64,000 nt of DNA, taken from NCBI GenBank assembly GCA_036250225.1, contig JAPZLL010000029.1, positions 310,001 to 374,000 on the forward strand, written 5' to 3'. This DNA is from Cercophora sp. LCS_1 (Eukaryota > Ascomycota > Sordariomycetes > Sordariales > Lasiosphaeriaceae). The notes under the pieces were generated by a model. That model saw only the letters and a program-made list of their open reading frames with translations. It had not been told where the DNA came from and did no database searches. Shown in pieces: positions 40,601 to 51,694 of this stretch (the first letter of the stretch is position 1; the number at the start of each line of letters is the position of its first letter). Position numbers and translations under genes: made by a program.

Positions 40601-40898
40601 TATTGACGGAACTGATGGCTGGCAACTGCCATATGATGTGGCGGTACTCAACATGCTAAAGAGGCATGGAATTAAAGGGTCATTCCGAGCGCGTTTACTT
40701 TGGAAGGGGGTTATCATTGTTGACACGATGAGAGCCAAGTGGGTTATAGTCTTCAATGTACCAGATGTAGTTGAGCTCTCCTCTGTCTAGACCTTTACCA
40801 CCCGATCTCTTTCTTGGGCAAGTTTATCCTATGAACAAAGCCCCATAGCAGAAATACACACAGGAAGCGTAATTCATCGTCACCTACCTAGGTTGGCC

Positions 40899-42030
40899 TC
40901 AGTAGCTAAACCCCTGACCAACCAGCTTCTCACTCAACTTCCACAACTTCTCCGCCTCGATAGGGCTGGTAGCCCAAGGCCTGACAGTATCAGTCCAGGG
41001 ATCGGCAATCCTGCAATCTTGCAAGTACGCCCCGTTGTGATCTAATATAGTCAGCCAAATTTCTACAGTTACAAGGGAAAGACATACCCTCAAGATCAGA
41101 ATGAAACGCAGCATAAACACTCGTTGCAGCTCCCTGGTCCAAACTCTTGAATTCAAACTCGGCCCAGCCCTCCTTATTCCCCAACGCCTGATCCAGCGCC
41201 TCTGTGATCCGTTAATACCCTCTCATCACCCAGAACGGAGTAAACTCACTCAAGTCTTTCAAAACATCCTTTTCCAAGTCCAGATGGTCCGCCAGCCCTG
41301 TCATGATAACCCCTGGATGAACACTATACGCCCTAACGCCCAGCTTTCCAACCCTCTCAGCCAAACCGAGTGGCATGAGCATGTTGGCCGTCTTGGACTG
41401 CCCATACGCCCGCCACTTGTCATACGTCCTGCCCTCCTGTCATGTATTAGCACAGTCTTGGGAAGAAAAAGGAAGAAAAGAGAGCACAGGACTCACGTCA
41501 AACCCCACATCCTCAAATCTCACCCGTTCCAACCGATGCCCATCACTCGCAACATTCACCACCCTTCCCTTTGCCTCGATAATCTTCCCCATGATCAGAT
41601 TCGTAAACAGCCAATGCGCCACATGATTTGTCGCAAACTGGCTCTCGATACCGTCTTCCGTCAAGCTGTATTCGGTCGCCATGATACCGGCGTTATTAAG
41701 CAGGACATCGATCTTGGGCACGTCGCTCCATGAATTTACTGTGGCCGCTGCTTCGCGGACAGAAGACAGCGAGGAGAGATCCAGAGGGAGGGTGCGGATT
41801 TGGATGGTGGGATGGGATGCCGTGACGGAGGTGGCGGTTGCAGCGAGTTTGGAGGGCGAGCGGCCTGCTAGGATGAGGAGGGCGGGATTGGCTGAGGCGA
41901 CAGCTTGGGCGAAGGCGGAGCCGATGGAGGAGGGAGAGGGGCCGGTTATTAGAATTGTTTTGTTGGCGATTTGGGCGGTGAGGTCGGCCGCGAGCTGGGT
42001 CGCGGTTGTTGAGCGGCCGTAGGGTGGCAT
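40899..42030 (-). CDS. Short-chain dehydrogenase/reductase
   Basis: Four exons: 41497-42030, 41250-41436, 41088-41201 and 40899-41041; frame-checked (978 nt, 325 residues). Donors are GTGAGT, GTGAGT and GTATGT. The Rossmann fold starts KTILITGPSPSSIGSAFAQA (a variant of TGxxxGIG). NNAG appears in DVLLNNAGIM, the catalytic serine region is VNVASDGHR, and the catalytic YxxxK is YGQSK. It is most like retinol-dehydrogenase/WW-oxidoreductase-type SDRs of fungi (about 320 residues). It uses NAD(P)H and is probably cytosolic; the substrate is unknown. The C-terminus (NGAYLQDCRIADPW, then EAEKLWKLSEKLVG) is characteristic of this subgroup. Confidence 0.9.
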
Positions 42031-42768
42031 TTTGATGGGTACCTTGGGATGTGTGTGATGACGACGAAGTGGGGATGTTGGTGTGATGAGTTCTGGGGGT
42101 GAAACGGAGCTTCAGCGCCTCATATTTGAAGTATTTGGGTGCTGTCGTCATGGACACATTTATTACAAACCATCGGACCCAGAAAAGCTCCAGCATCCGA
42201 TCGACGTTGGAATCTTCCAAGTTGTTTATGCGGGGACGACGGGGTTTACGGGGATAGCTGACATCGGCAGTCATGGTGCATAAAGATCGTGAGGATCGCC
42301 AAGACATGTGAGCCTATCGCCGATGTGTGGAACGGTGTGTTGCCAAGGAAGAAGCTGAATAATCTGATTCGGCCGAATTTCTTGTCGCGTTACCTAAGCT
42401 GTCAAATGCAGGCCATGCCCTAACCGTCCGAGTCCGAAAGCCCCGTTCAGCCCTGGGCGATGTTCGGGGCTGACTCCAGGCCAGCCTCTTTCCTGAGGGA
42501 CTTGGTTGGTTCGCCATGTAATTGCACCCAAGCCATGGGTTTTACGCCATCCAATCCACCCCTTGCTCAACAACATGGCGACGCTCGCCAAGATGGTGAA
42601 CAAACTCGGTGGGAATGTGGGCGCTTCGAGTTGGCGTTTTGCACGGCCTGAACTCACGGTCAAGAACATCACAATGGTCGGATACCCGTTCTTCTGGGAC
42701 CAACACCTACCTCATTCCCAATCGAACTCCAGATTTCCCATTCTTGACGGCATCCTCGCAAGTTCAAC
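42031..42768. other. Divergent intergenic region
   Basis: 738 bp between the starts of the short-chain dehydrogenase (minus) and the secreted protease-like gene (plus). It should hold both promoters. Short frames here have no family resemblance. Confidence 0.5.
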
Positions 42769-44019
42769 ATGGTCCGACCATCATGCCTTTGGGCAACGGC
42801 TGCACTTGCAGCCAGTGCACTCTCCTCCCCAGTCGACCTCCCCCCGATAGAGTTCGACTTTGTCGACTGGTGGATCAAGCAGTCGTTCGCCTGTCCCCTC
42901 TGGAAAGGAGAACTGCCCATTGGCTTCCGTGATCTCGCCGGAAGCACTTGCAGCAATATCCTGACCAAGACCTTCATCCAAGGAACCATGACCACCCGTC
43001 TCTACCAGATCCCCGGCGCCTGGCAATCCGATGCGCGCTACAGTTCCATCGTCAACGGCGCAGGCGAAGCCATCAAGAAAGGTCTGGCAACCTTCAACTC
43101 GTTTGCAGGCCCTCTGACTATCAACATCGGCTTCGCCTGGGGCGGTCTTGGCGACAGAGTGCAAATCGACGACGACAACACCGACGTCCGAGACCCATGT
43201 TACATCCTCATCAACTACCCGGCTAGCTGGGTCGAGATCCCCCTTGTCGCGCTGCAAAAAGACATCATCATGCGCATGTACCAATGCGTCGAGCAGTACC
43301 ACAAACCCGGTATCACAACATGGACAGACGGAAACGAATGGTGGCGACGCGGCATCGCGCGCTACGTTGATGGACTGAGCTATCCAGCAAACTCGGCCAT
43401 GATGACCTGGGGCAAGTACCCGGAGGAGTACCACTACGGGATCCCGCTGTACCAGAACGAGGAGACAGCAGCGCTCTTCTTCCATTTTGCACAGCAGGCC
43501 GGATGGTCGCCAGGTGACGTCAACAACTGGATGAAGGGGCACGCGAACAAGGTCAAATATGATGAGGAGCGACGCGCTCTTTCCACCGATCCGAAGATCA
43601 CGTCGTCGCTGTGGCACAAGTTCATCCTTGCGTCGGTCGACGGCGCGATTAAATACGCGTCTGGCCAGAAGATTGGCAACACGCAGGGCGGTCCTCCAAA
43701 GAAGACATATGCGGTTGTTGCGTTGGCCAATGGTCAGAACTGGTCCAAGACAGTCAGCATCCCGGCCTTCATGGGCGGGAGCCACGTGTTCCCCGTCAAG
43801 GGCGGGCAGACAGTCCGCGTGTCGATGGAGACGGAGCCGGGGGTCGAGTGGAGCATCCGAAAAGTTGGCACAGCGGCGTGGGGGAGTGGGGATCGCGCGC
43901 GGTCTGTCGATGTTTCAGTTCCGGCTGGTTCGGATGCCAATTACGAGATTGTCGTCAGCTCGACGCGTGATGACGCAGGCAGTTATTACGGAAAGGTCAA
44001 GATGGCCAGATTTGCTTGA
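42769..44019 (+). CDS. Secreted protease-like protein lacking the zinc-binding motif
   Basis: A 416-residue intronless frame with a signal peptide (MVRPSCLWATAALAASALSS) and ATG in good context (caacATGG). Residues 164-206 (DIIMRMYQCVEQYHKPGITT to EWWRRGIARYVDGLSYP) resemble the active-site helices of gluzincin-like secreted peptidases, where an HExxH-type helix is followed by a Trp-rich 'WW-x-EG-A-Y' helix. Here the HExxH helix reads CVEQYH, so both metal-binding histidines are not in the usual positions. The C-terminal 110 residues look like a beta-sandwich (VFPVKGGQTVRVSMETEPG). This could be an inactive relative that binds a partner, or my family comparison could be wrong. Confidence 0.6.
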   Translation: MVRPSCLWATAALAASALSSPVDLPPIEFDFVDWWIKQSFACPLWKGELPIGFRDLAGSTCSNILTKTFIQGTMTTRLYQIPGAWQSDARYSSIVNGAGEAIKKGLATFNSFAGPLTINIGFAWGGLGDRVQIDDDNTDVRDPCYILINYPASWVEIPLVALQKDIIMRMYQCVEQYHKPGITTWTDGNEWWRRGIARYVDGLSYPANSAMMTWGKYPEEYHYGIPLYQNEETAALFFHFAQQAGWSPGDVNNWMKGHANKVKYDEERRALSTDPKITSSLWHKFILASVDGAIKYASGQKIGNTQGGPPKKTYAVVALANGQNWSKTVSIPAFMGGSHVFPVKGGQTVRVSMETEPGVEWSIRKVGTAAWGSGDRARSVDVSVPAGSDANYEIVVSSTRDDAGSYYGKVKMARFA

Positions 44020-44695
44020 TCTGGCGATTACGCTAGTAAGCGGAAGCTGCTGAATAGGTTTCCGTTCTCGGGTTGAGGAGGTGTGGATGCTGAAGAAAGG
44101 GGGTTCCGCGGAAGTTGTGTACAAGTTGATAGGCGACAATGCGATGAAGAATCTGGGGAATTTTATCAAATTTTGTAGGGGCGATAGCGATCTTGACCCA
44201 AGCAGAGAAGGTGCTGCTGAAACAGGATCAGCAACATGGGTGACCCATGCAGACCCACAATGGCCCCACTCCACCATCCTCCAGCGTCGTGATATCACGT
44301 TCCTTTCGACGCTGAAATTTGCGGGAGACAACGAGTGTATTTTGGAAGTGGAATCATGAAAACCCGAAACGCTGGGGCATGGGCCCCTGGATGGACTCGT
44401 TGATCGAAAGGAAAGAAGCTGAAACTTTCGCAGCATGTGGGCACACGGAAAGATGAGATGGAAACTTGGAGCAACGGCACGCTATGTATGTATCCCCGAT
44501 TTTCTGGCACACTAGCGATTGCGCGCCAAGCGATGGTGGTGAGCTGATTGTCTGCTTGATGGAGCAAACACTGAGTAGGCCCAATTTTCAGGGGGGCACT
44601 TTTCTCCAGCTGGGTTTGGGTGCTCTGTCGTTGACGCTCTCTCGTCGTTTGCTCCTCCAAATGCGTCGCTCGTTTGCTTCGTGTGCTGGCCCACG
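44020..44695. other. Intergenic region
   Basis: 676 bp between two plus-strand genes, with the terminator of the first and the promoter of the second. No further feature was recognised. Confidence 0.5.
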
Positions 44696-45894
44696 ATGGA
44701 TAAGATTCTCGGAAACCTCAAGTCGGCTCCTCCCAGGAAACTGGCGACGGTAGGATGCTCGCTCTTTATCCTTAGTGCCTTGGCCTTGTCTCTCATCAAC
44801 CTGGGCTACGTCACCGCGTCCCTGGAGGCCATCAGGGGAGCCCATCCCCTGACGGAGATAACACCACCATCGCCGCTCCAGTCGTGTCCCCCGCCGCCCG
44901 CATGTCCATCGACACCACCGACCCAAACCGCAGAGCCCATTGTTACTGAGACAGCGGAGCCATTGGTAGCAGCGCCTCTTGTTCCCACGGGGTACTTTGC
45001 AGCATGCGGCAACGAGACACACGCTGCGGCGCGCAAGCTCTGGCTTGAGGCGGATGCCCGCTACGCGTCGCTGCGGGATGACAAGTTCACGTACGTCTGG
45101 TGCTTCCTTCTTGTTCCCTCGCGCTGAAAGAGACGACCAACAGAATTGCGATGCCGACGTACAAACGACCCGAGGTGCTCAACATCACGCTGACGCGACT
45201 CTTGCGCGACAAGATCCCCTCGCTCCACGAAATCGTCGTCGTCTGGAACGAACTCGACAAGGAGCCGCCAGAGAGCTTCACCTCCAAGCATGGCGTCAAG
45301 GTGCGCTACCGCATGTCGGAGCGCAACAGCCTCAACATGCGCCTCATCCCCTTTGCCGAATACGAAACCCAGGCGATCCTCCAACACGATGACGACGTTT
45401 GGTACGAGCCCAAAGATCTCGAGTTTGTCTTCCAGACATGGCGACAACTTGGTCGATACAGGGTGACCGGAGCGCTTCCACGCTGCTTCAGCCGGAACGA
45501 CAAGGGCGAGCTGTGGTACCACTCGTGCAAGACGGGCCAGGATTGGTACTCGCTGGTCCTGACCAACCTGGCGTTTGTCCACATCTCGTTCATGGACTAC
45601 TATTCGTCGGACGAGACGATCCCGACACTCATCCGGCAGCACGTTGACTCGGTGTTCAACTGCGAGGACATCGCCATGAACTACATTGCGTCGATGCTGA
45701 CGTGTACCGGGCCGCTGCATGTGCTGGGCAAAGAGAACTACCACAACCAGAACCCCAAGGGGGGCATCAGCACCGGAGGGTCGCACATGAGCAAGCGGAA
45801 CAAGTGTCTCAATGTATTTGAGCAGGTCATCGGCTTTTTGCCCCTGGTGCACCAGATGGGCTCGATCCAGCGAGGCGTGCCGCATTACGCATGA
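44696..45894 (+). CDS. Glycosyltransferase family 64 (exostosin-like), Golgi type II membrane protein
   Basis: Two exons, 44696-45090 and 45144-45894, with a 53-bp intron; frame-checked (1146 nt, 381 residues). The ATG at 44696 (cacgATGG) is followed by a signal anchor (LATVGCSLFILSALALSLIN), a Pro/Thr-rich stem, and a GT64 domain: IAMPTYKRPEVLNITLTRLL, VVVWNELDKEPPE, YETQAILQHDDDVWYEPKDL (the DxD metal site), and CEDIAMNYIAS with GPLHVLGKENYHN near the end. GT64 enzymes transfer N-acetylhexosamine or mannose units from nucleotide sugars in the Golgi lumen. In fungi related proteins act on glycosphingolipids or wall glycans. The acceptor is unknown. Confidence 0.9.
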
Positions 45895-46015
45895 CCACGG
45901 GAGGCACATGTCGGCGTTGGAAATGATATTGGGCTGTATATATACTGGGTTGCTAGGATGCCATGTATGTTCTCTTTTCTTTGTCCTTGATGTACATAAT
46001 CAGACGCTAACACGT

Positions 46016-47056
46016 CTAGGACCAATTCTTGTGTTCGACCGTCCAATTGTCCGAGACCAAGCTCCCCTGACTCGTCGGGTCCAACAAGATGGCCTTGGAT
46101 TTCTCATCTCCCCTCCACTGCCACTGCAGATATGCCACAACCGCCTTGCCGAACTTGCCGCCGTTGGTGGCCGTATACGTCCCGCCATGCCCGGTGTCGA
46201 GATTGGCCTTGTACGCAGGAAGCCCCGCATTAAGCAGCTTGTAATCCTTCTCGGCCTTGTTCCTGTTTGTCAGCATCACCTCCCACCACCATTTGATTTC
46301 GGTGAAACTCACATTCGGATACCCCATGTCCTTCGGCCCACCGACAAACCAAGCGACGGGAATCTTGATCTCCTGCAGCAAATAGCGCCTCTCGTCCTGG
46401 AAAATGGCAATATTCAACAACACCGCCCTCTTGACCCTCTCATCCCGATACGCACTCGACATGGCCTCCAACCCGCCACAGCTCTGTCCCATGGTCGTCA
46501 CAGCGCTCGCATTTACATTCCCGTACTTGTTCGCCCCACCCGTCGTCCCCCACGTCAGCGCGCTCTTCATATCCTCCACCATCATCTGGCTCTGCCCGAC
46601 CCCGCCGGCCCGCCCATCAGCGGCAATCACGTAGCCATGGCTCGCTACCTCGAGGAGAAAGTTCCGAAACGGCGCTGGATCGGTCCCGCATCCGCCGTTG
46701 CCCCACGCTATGAACGGCAACGACACGTTCCCCGCGGGCGGTGTTTTGGGCGCAAAGATGGTATGTTTAGGGAGTGATGGGTCGAGGAAGGACTGCGCTG
46801 GGTACGGACCCGAGCCGGAGGTGGCGGCCGCGGCGCCGCGTGGGGATTCGGTGCCTGTTCCGCCGGGGTTGTTGCCGCTTCGTGAGAGGTAGGTTGCCAA
46901 GTCGGCGAGGGAGATGCAGAAGATGCCGCCGGCTATGGTGTCGGACCCTGTGGCGGGGAAGTTGCCGGGCTTGGGTACAAAGGTGCCGGTTTGGCGGATG
47001 GCAAGTGGGAGGAGGGTGAGGGTTAGGCCTTTGAGGAAGGTGGTTAGGGGTGCCAT
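46016..47056 (-). CDS. Secreted alpha/beta hydrolase
   Basis: A 346-residue frame with a hydrophobic start (MAPLTTFLKGLTLTLLPLAI). The nucleophile elbow is GQSCGG with Ser at 192; FIAWGNGGCG forms the oxyanion region, a likely acid lies in GGPKDMGYPN, and the catalytic histidine is in DTGHGGTY near 290. The frame contains a likely hidden intron: GTGAGT at 46312 down to an AAG at 46256 is exactly 57 bp, with a CTGAC branch. Removing it joins GYPN directly to AEKDYK and leaves the frame intact (328 codons), whereas the read-through version inserts a Trp-rich stretch. A nearer CAG acceptor would break the frame. Fungal relatives of this type are extracellular esterase-like proteins; the substrate is unknown. 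Confidence 0.85.
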   Translation of the reverse strand: MAPLTTFLKGLTLTLLPLAIRQTGTFVPKPGNFPATGSDTIAGGIFCISLADLATYLSRSGNNPGGTGTESPRGAAAATSGSGPYPAQSFLDPSLPKHTIFAPKTPPAGNVSLPFIAWGNGGCGTDPAPFRNFLLEVASHGYVIAADGRAGGVGQSQMMVEDMKSALTWGTTGGANKYGNVNASAVTTMGQSCGGLEAMSSAYRDERVKRAVLLNIAIFQDERRYLLQEIKIPVAWFVGGPKDMGYPNVSFTEIKWWWEVMLTNRNKAEKDYKLLNAGLPAYKANLDTGHGGTYTATNGGKFGKAVVAYLQWQWRGDEKSKAILLDPTSQGSLVSDNWTVEHKNWS

Positions 47057-47654
47057 TTTGGAGATGATTTGGGACTGGGGGTTGACATCAACGTGTTACC
47101 TATTGGGGATGAGATTTTATATGTTTAAACTATGGTGTGGTCTTTTTTGTTGGCGGGCGTCTGGTTTTCTCTACTGGTGGGATTTCCTTCTGACTCCATT
47201 GTGAAGATAAACTACAGGCTATAGGATGGCAATTTGCGCTCGAATTATTGTAAAGCAACCTCGCCATCGCCATGTTGGGAGCGTCTCCGTCGCGATCGCG
47301 TCCAAGTCACCGTCGGTAAGGAAACCCGGCAGTCTGGATCGTGAAAGCGGCAGTTAGAATCGGCATGTCTACCTGGTTATGCGTGTGCTGCACCCCGGGA
47401 CTTGATCTCGCTTATCTGGCTATAATGGGTGTGTGCCGTCACATTCAGATTGCCTGGGGATCCGGTCCGTCGGGAGAATGCAGGCGGGTCGAGGGCCAAG
47501 ACCAGGCATTGACGGCGCATTTTCTGGGCACACTTGCGAGGGTTTCTAAACCCGATACGTAGATCGGTATTGACACTGCGCAAAACACCTTACCTGTCGT
47601 AATCCAATTCATACCTACCCGGACAATACTTCTTGGGCCAACAACCAACCTTAT
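47057..47654. other. Intergenic region
   Basis: 598 bp between two minus-strand genes: the promoter of the hydrolase and the 3' end of the reticulon-like gene. No coding frame or repeat of note. Confidence 0.5.
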
Positions 47655-48931
47655 TCAAACTTTAGCAGGTACCACATTCGAAGGCTCCGACGCCTTGGAG
47701 GACGGCTTGTTGTGGTGTGTCTCCTGATCGACCGAGTCCGTGTTCAAGTGTTGTTGGTGATCGCCGTCGAGACGAAGTGACCCCGTTGTACTTCCACTTT
47801 TCTTCGAGGCACCCTCATCAAACCCCGTGGCAGCGGCACTTGCATCAGCCTCCTCAACACTCCTGTTTGTGCCCTTGCCACCCCACACCGTGTTCTTTGC
47901 TCTGGTCGACAGGTCACCGACGCGTCGTCCGACATCGTGGGTGACATTCGAGGTTTGCTCCGCCACGCGAACACTCGTATCGTGGACATATGCCTTACCA
48001 TTCTCGACAATATTTCCGGCCCTTTGACTAGCATCTTGCGCCATGCCCTGGGCTCGTGCAGCTGACTGACCTGCGCGGGCACTAGCAGCGTTTGCCATCA
48101 ACTTGCCGTTCTCAATAGTTGCGGTTGCCATATCTCCGGCAAGACCCATGGCTTCCTTTCCGACCGCGCGGCCTTGGGGGGAGAGGAGCAGTGGGCAAAC
48201 GTAGACCGATGTCAGACCGAGAATGGCCCAAGAGAAGGGGGATGCGATCTTTGCGAGCGAGTACATGGTGGTCAAGAGGAGGAAGGCCTGGCATCATGTC
48301 AACAGTGACGCCACTATTGTTCCTGTGATGGACTTACCAGGAAGGTTTTGTACAGATCTTCAGCATACAGAATCCGCTGGATTTGAACAGTGCTGTACTG
48401 GACAAAGTCGTGGACGTCTTTGAGGGTGCCATTCAAGATCGGCTCCGAGACCTTTCGATACTCCTTTGGTCGCAGGCGAGAGAGGATGGTGTTCGGGCCG
48501 AAAGACCGATTCGCAAATTCGGAGATCGAAATCACTGTGTGATATTGTAAGCATCATTGAACTCGTGCGGTGAAGGATTCTGTACATCCAAGGATGACTG
48601 TTCCAGCCTTGAGACCAAGCTGGGTGAGAGGAAGATAGTGCATTCCAAGCAGGATGCTCATAGCTGCGATGTAGGAGCCGATGGTGCGGAGGGGATCTTC
48701 CCACTGGATGCAATTGTCAGCGCGCTGAGTGTTCAACCATGACATGGGAGAGGACTTGCACTAATGTACTTGTACAAGCTGTCTTGAGCTGTTGAATGTG
48801 TCAGCGCCTTCGTTTCTGGGGACTGTGGATGAGAGAGGGAGGTCTCTCATACCAAACAACTCCGTCAATGGGCCATGCTGGTTCTCTGCTTCCATTTTCA
48901 TCTCCTCTTGCTTTATCCTCTCCTGTCTCAT
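47655..48931 (-). CDS. Reticulon-like ER membrane-shaping protein
   Basis: Five exons: 48853-48931, 48760-48788, 48586-48703, 48338-48534 and 47655-48287; frame-checked (1056 nt, 351 residues). The join SLYKYIS to WEDPLRTIGSY is obtained only with a GC-AG intron (donor GCAAGT, 48704-48759). Two long hydrophobic hairpins (SYIAAMSILLGMHYLPLTQL, LAKIASPFSWAILGLTSVYV) are separated by a 65-residue linker (NGTLKDVHDFVQYSTVQIQR), as in reticulons that curve ER tubules. The tail is a long Ala/Gln-rich helical then Ser-rich cytosolic region (VGKEAMGLAGDMATATIENG). The start ATG at 48931 begins a charged coil (MRQERIKQEEMKMEAENQHG); upstream the frame is open but has no ATG. Confidence 0.85.
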
Positions 48932-51011
48932 TTCCTCCTCTCTGGGGTGCTGTTGTTCGCAGAGGCCCTGGCGGAGAGCCGAAGTGACTGTGAACCATCA
49001 GAATGGGCGCTTCCATCAAGATCTGGTGTTAAGTTGTCGGATTTTCGATGGCTTACTCTTCTCTGTTTCCTGCCTGCGGTGCTGGGTATCGCCGGCCTCA
49101 ACAGGCATGACGACAAAAGCTGGGCCACTCATGATGGGCGCTCGATGTACGTCGGAACGTCAAAATGGGATACTGGTTGATAGGACATGCAGCTCGTTCG
49201 AGATGACGACCTCTGCAAGTGAGAGAAAACCGCCGGGATTCGTCTTTTTAAAGGAGAGGTTGACTCTGCGGCACCCACTTACATGTTACATCATCTTATC
49301 GATGATGACGCTCGTCGCGCCGTGGTACCCGGCATCTGGAACTGTGCATGCGGACGGAGAGATGTGATGGGTTGGGGTGGACGGGAGTGCGGGAAGACTC
49401 CACCGGAATGTCGCCAAAGTCAATCGTCGTCAGAGATCCAATCTCGTCACCCCATCGTCATCGTGTCTGCACCGGCCATCCCTCCCCAAGTTTCAAGCTT
49501 CGGCCACTCATCTAGAGGGCTTGATGTTACAAAACTAATACACCCGGCAATTTCTAGACGTCAAAACTCCGGAAAGCGGTTCTCAGTTCGAGCCAAGAAA
49601 ATGATGCAGAAAGTAAAGGACCGTGAAGAGAATATAAGTAAAATGCAAGGATAAGTCTCGCGAAAAGAAAGAGAGATACGGCGCGTCAAAAAAAACAAAA
49701 TGGAAAAGAACATACAACACCAGGGATTCACTGGTCGTCACCGACCCAACTACTAGTCTGGCGCTCACTGGCTTATCTATGGGAGAGCGGACGGGATCCC
49801 GAGTTCTCCAGTGGCTGTGGTCGTATGTGATAGGTATACCATTGCCCCAAGTTTATATAGTAGCGGCCAGTGTATGGGGGTGCATGGACAGGATCATAGA
49901 ACTCCTTGCAGGGGTACTATTGGGGTTTCTGTCACAATCTCATGACTAACTTGTCTGTGCAAGGGCGGAAGGCCCCAGAAACATATGTGCTTCTGTGATA
50001 GTTGTTTATCGTGCTCGAGGCAATCCGCAACGATCAAGCTCTTCAGGGCTAAGTAGAAGCCCAGGCTTTCGGCTATCTGCCATGTCTTGAGGAATTCACT
50101 CAACTCTTTCGTTGCAGGCCATACCCCGGACGTCCAAGGGCCAAGAAAAGAATCGTTGGCATCGCAAGGCCCTAACTGCGTCGAGACGCGCCTTCGCTCT
50201 GCCTCTAACTTCGACAAACAAGGCCAGGTAGGACGTCAACACCTTACTAAGCGGCCGCATAAGCGACGCGATGGCTGCATATCCGAGCAAAATTGCCCGA
50301 ACCGATCAGGAACAATACGAACTGACGGTCACATTATGTTAAGATTACTGAAATTGCCATGCAACGCGCAGCTGGAGGTCAACAGGTCAGTAAACCCGAG
50401 TGGCGAAATCCATCCTCTCATCCCTCATAGGCTGGTCATGAGATGTGGTGTGCAAGTAGGTCGCGAGGGATGGACTTGGATCAAGTGCCGGGTGTGTATT
50501 CAAATGCTTTGCTGCGGGAAACAATCCCTGTGCCTTTCGCAAAACGGCGAGTTCTCACATGGCCGTTGCAATCAATATCATGTCCAGTCAGGCTGACATC
50601 AATTTGCGATGTCGAGGTTGAAGGACTTCAGGCAAGTTACCTTAATCAGAAACACCAGCAGATTGACACTCGCATGCAACACGCGTCCCAACCGACCAGA
50701 AACCAGCCTCGCCCTTCCATTGGCCTCCATGTACTCTCTGCCCATGTTGCACCACTTGCATCCCCATCTCCCTACCGAGAAGGGCACATCGTATGTGCTT
50801 GTCAAGGTGTCTTGGGATCAAACTCGCATCGGGTGCCCGATCAGGGTGAGCCGCAATCAAAGCGACGAGCAAGCTCATGGATTCATGGACCCGTCGAAAG
50901 GAGGCCTTGGTCAGCTATAAAGAGCTCGAAGTCGCCCATGGTAATGTGAGTTTTGGTCCAGATACACAGCATCAAAAGTCACAGCTTAGGTATTCTTCCA
51001 CAATCACCAAA
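48932..51011. other. 2-kb stretch without a supported gene
   Basis: Frames at 48792-49367, 49283-49654, 49894-50217 and 50087-50949 were inspected; none shows family motifs, a signal peptide or splice coherence. The right end carries a TATA box for the next gene. Confidence 0.45.
50916..50923 (+). promoter_or_regulatory. TATA box of the cysteine-rich secreted protein gene
   Basis: TATAAAGA lies 96 bp upstream of the ATG at 51012, a normal fungal spacing. Confidence 0.5.
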
Positions 51012-51485
51012 ATGCTCGTCAACCATATCCTCGTCCTATTCACTCCTGCGCTTGCATCAGCGCTCGCACTCGACTATTCACCCAAGGTGGTCAGTCTTGA
51101 GGCCTCGGAGCTGCAACGCCGCGCTGCGTGTGCTAGCGCAGGCGTGGTCAATGGGCAATGCGGTCGTCTCTACAGGAGCTCGGGCTGCAATGACCAGATC
51201 GACGCTTTTGATCCCGGTGTATGTCTCTCCGCTGCGCACTCTACAATAACCTCGGTGCAGTCTGGCTAACATGAAGGGATCGAACAGAGATGCAGCGGCA
51301 CTTGCCATTCGTACAACCAGGATATCCGCAGCATCAGGGGCGTCGGCGATGGCACCTACGGCACCAATTGCAACTTATTCTCGGACAAAAACTGCCAGGA
51401 AGTCATTGGTCAGACGGGCAATGCCGTGGTTGGAGGCGGAAAGTGCTATAGCCCCTCGGAGGGCCGGATTGGACATAGCATCTAG
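51012..51485 (+). CDS. Small cysteine-rich secreted protein, effector-like
   Basis: Two exons, 51012-51218 and 51288-51485, with a 69-bp intron (GTATGT, branch GGCTAAC, AACAG); frame-checked (405 nt, 134 residues). The ATG follows a TATA box in context caaaATGC. A signal peptide (MLVNHILVLFTPALASALA) and a short pro-region ending in LQRR, a possible Kex2-type site, precede a mature domain with eight cysteines (AACASAGVVNGQCGRLYRSS, GCND, RCSGTCHSY, NCNLFSDKNC, KCYSPSEG). An even cysteine number suggests four disulfides. No known family is recognised. Such proteins are often antimicrobial or host-interaction factors; nothing here proves it. Confidence 0.75.
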
Positions 51486-51694
51486 CGCTGGTATCGATGC
51501 TGAATGGTCTGACGAACTTGTGCCTGGGAAAGCCTGTTGACCTTTTTGACGAATACTGATTTTGCGAGATACACGTCAAGATGCCCAGTCTAGGAGCCTA
51601 AATGATCACGATTCCCTTCCACTCCTCCTCGGCCGCTGAAAGTTACAGTTTGAGATTATGCAAGACAGCATATACGGGCATTTGAAACCACAAC

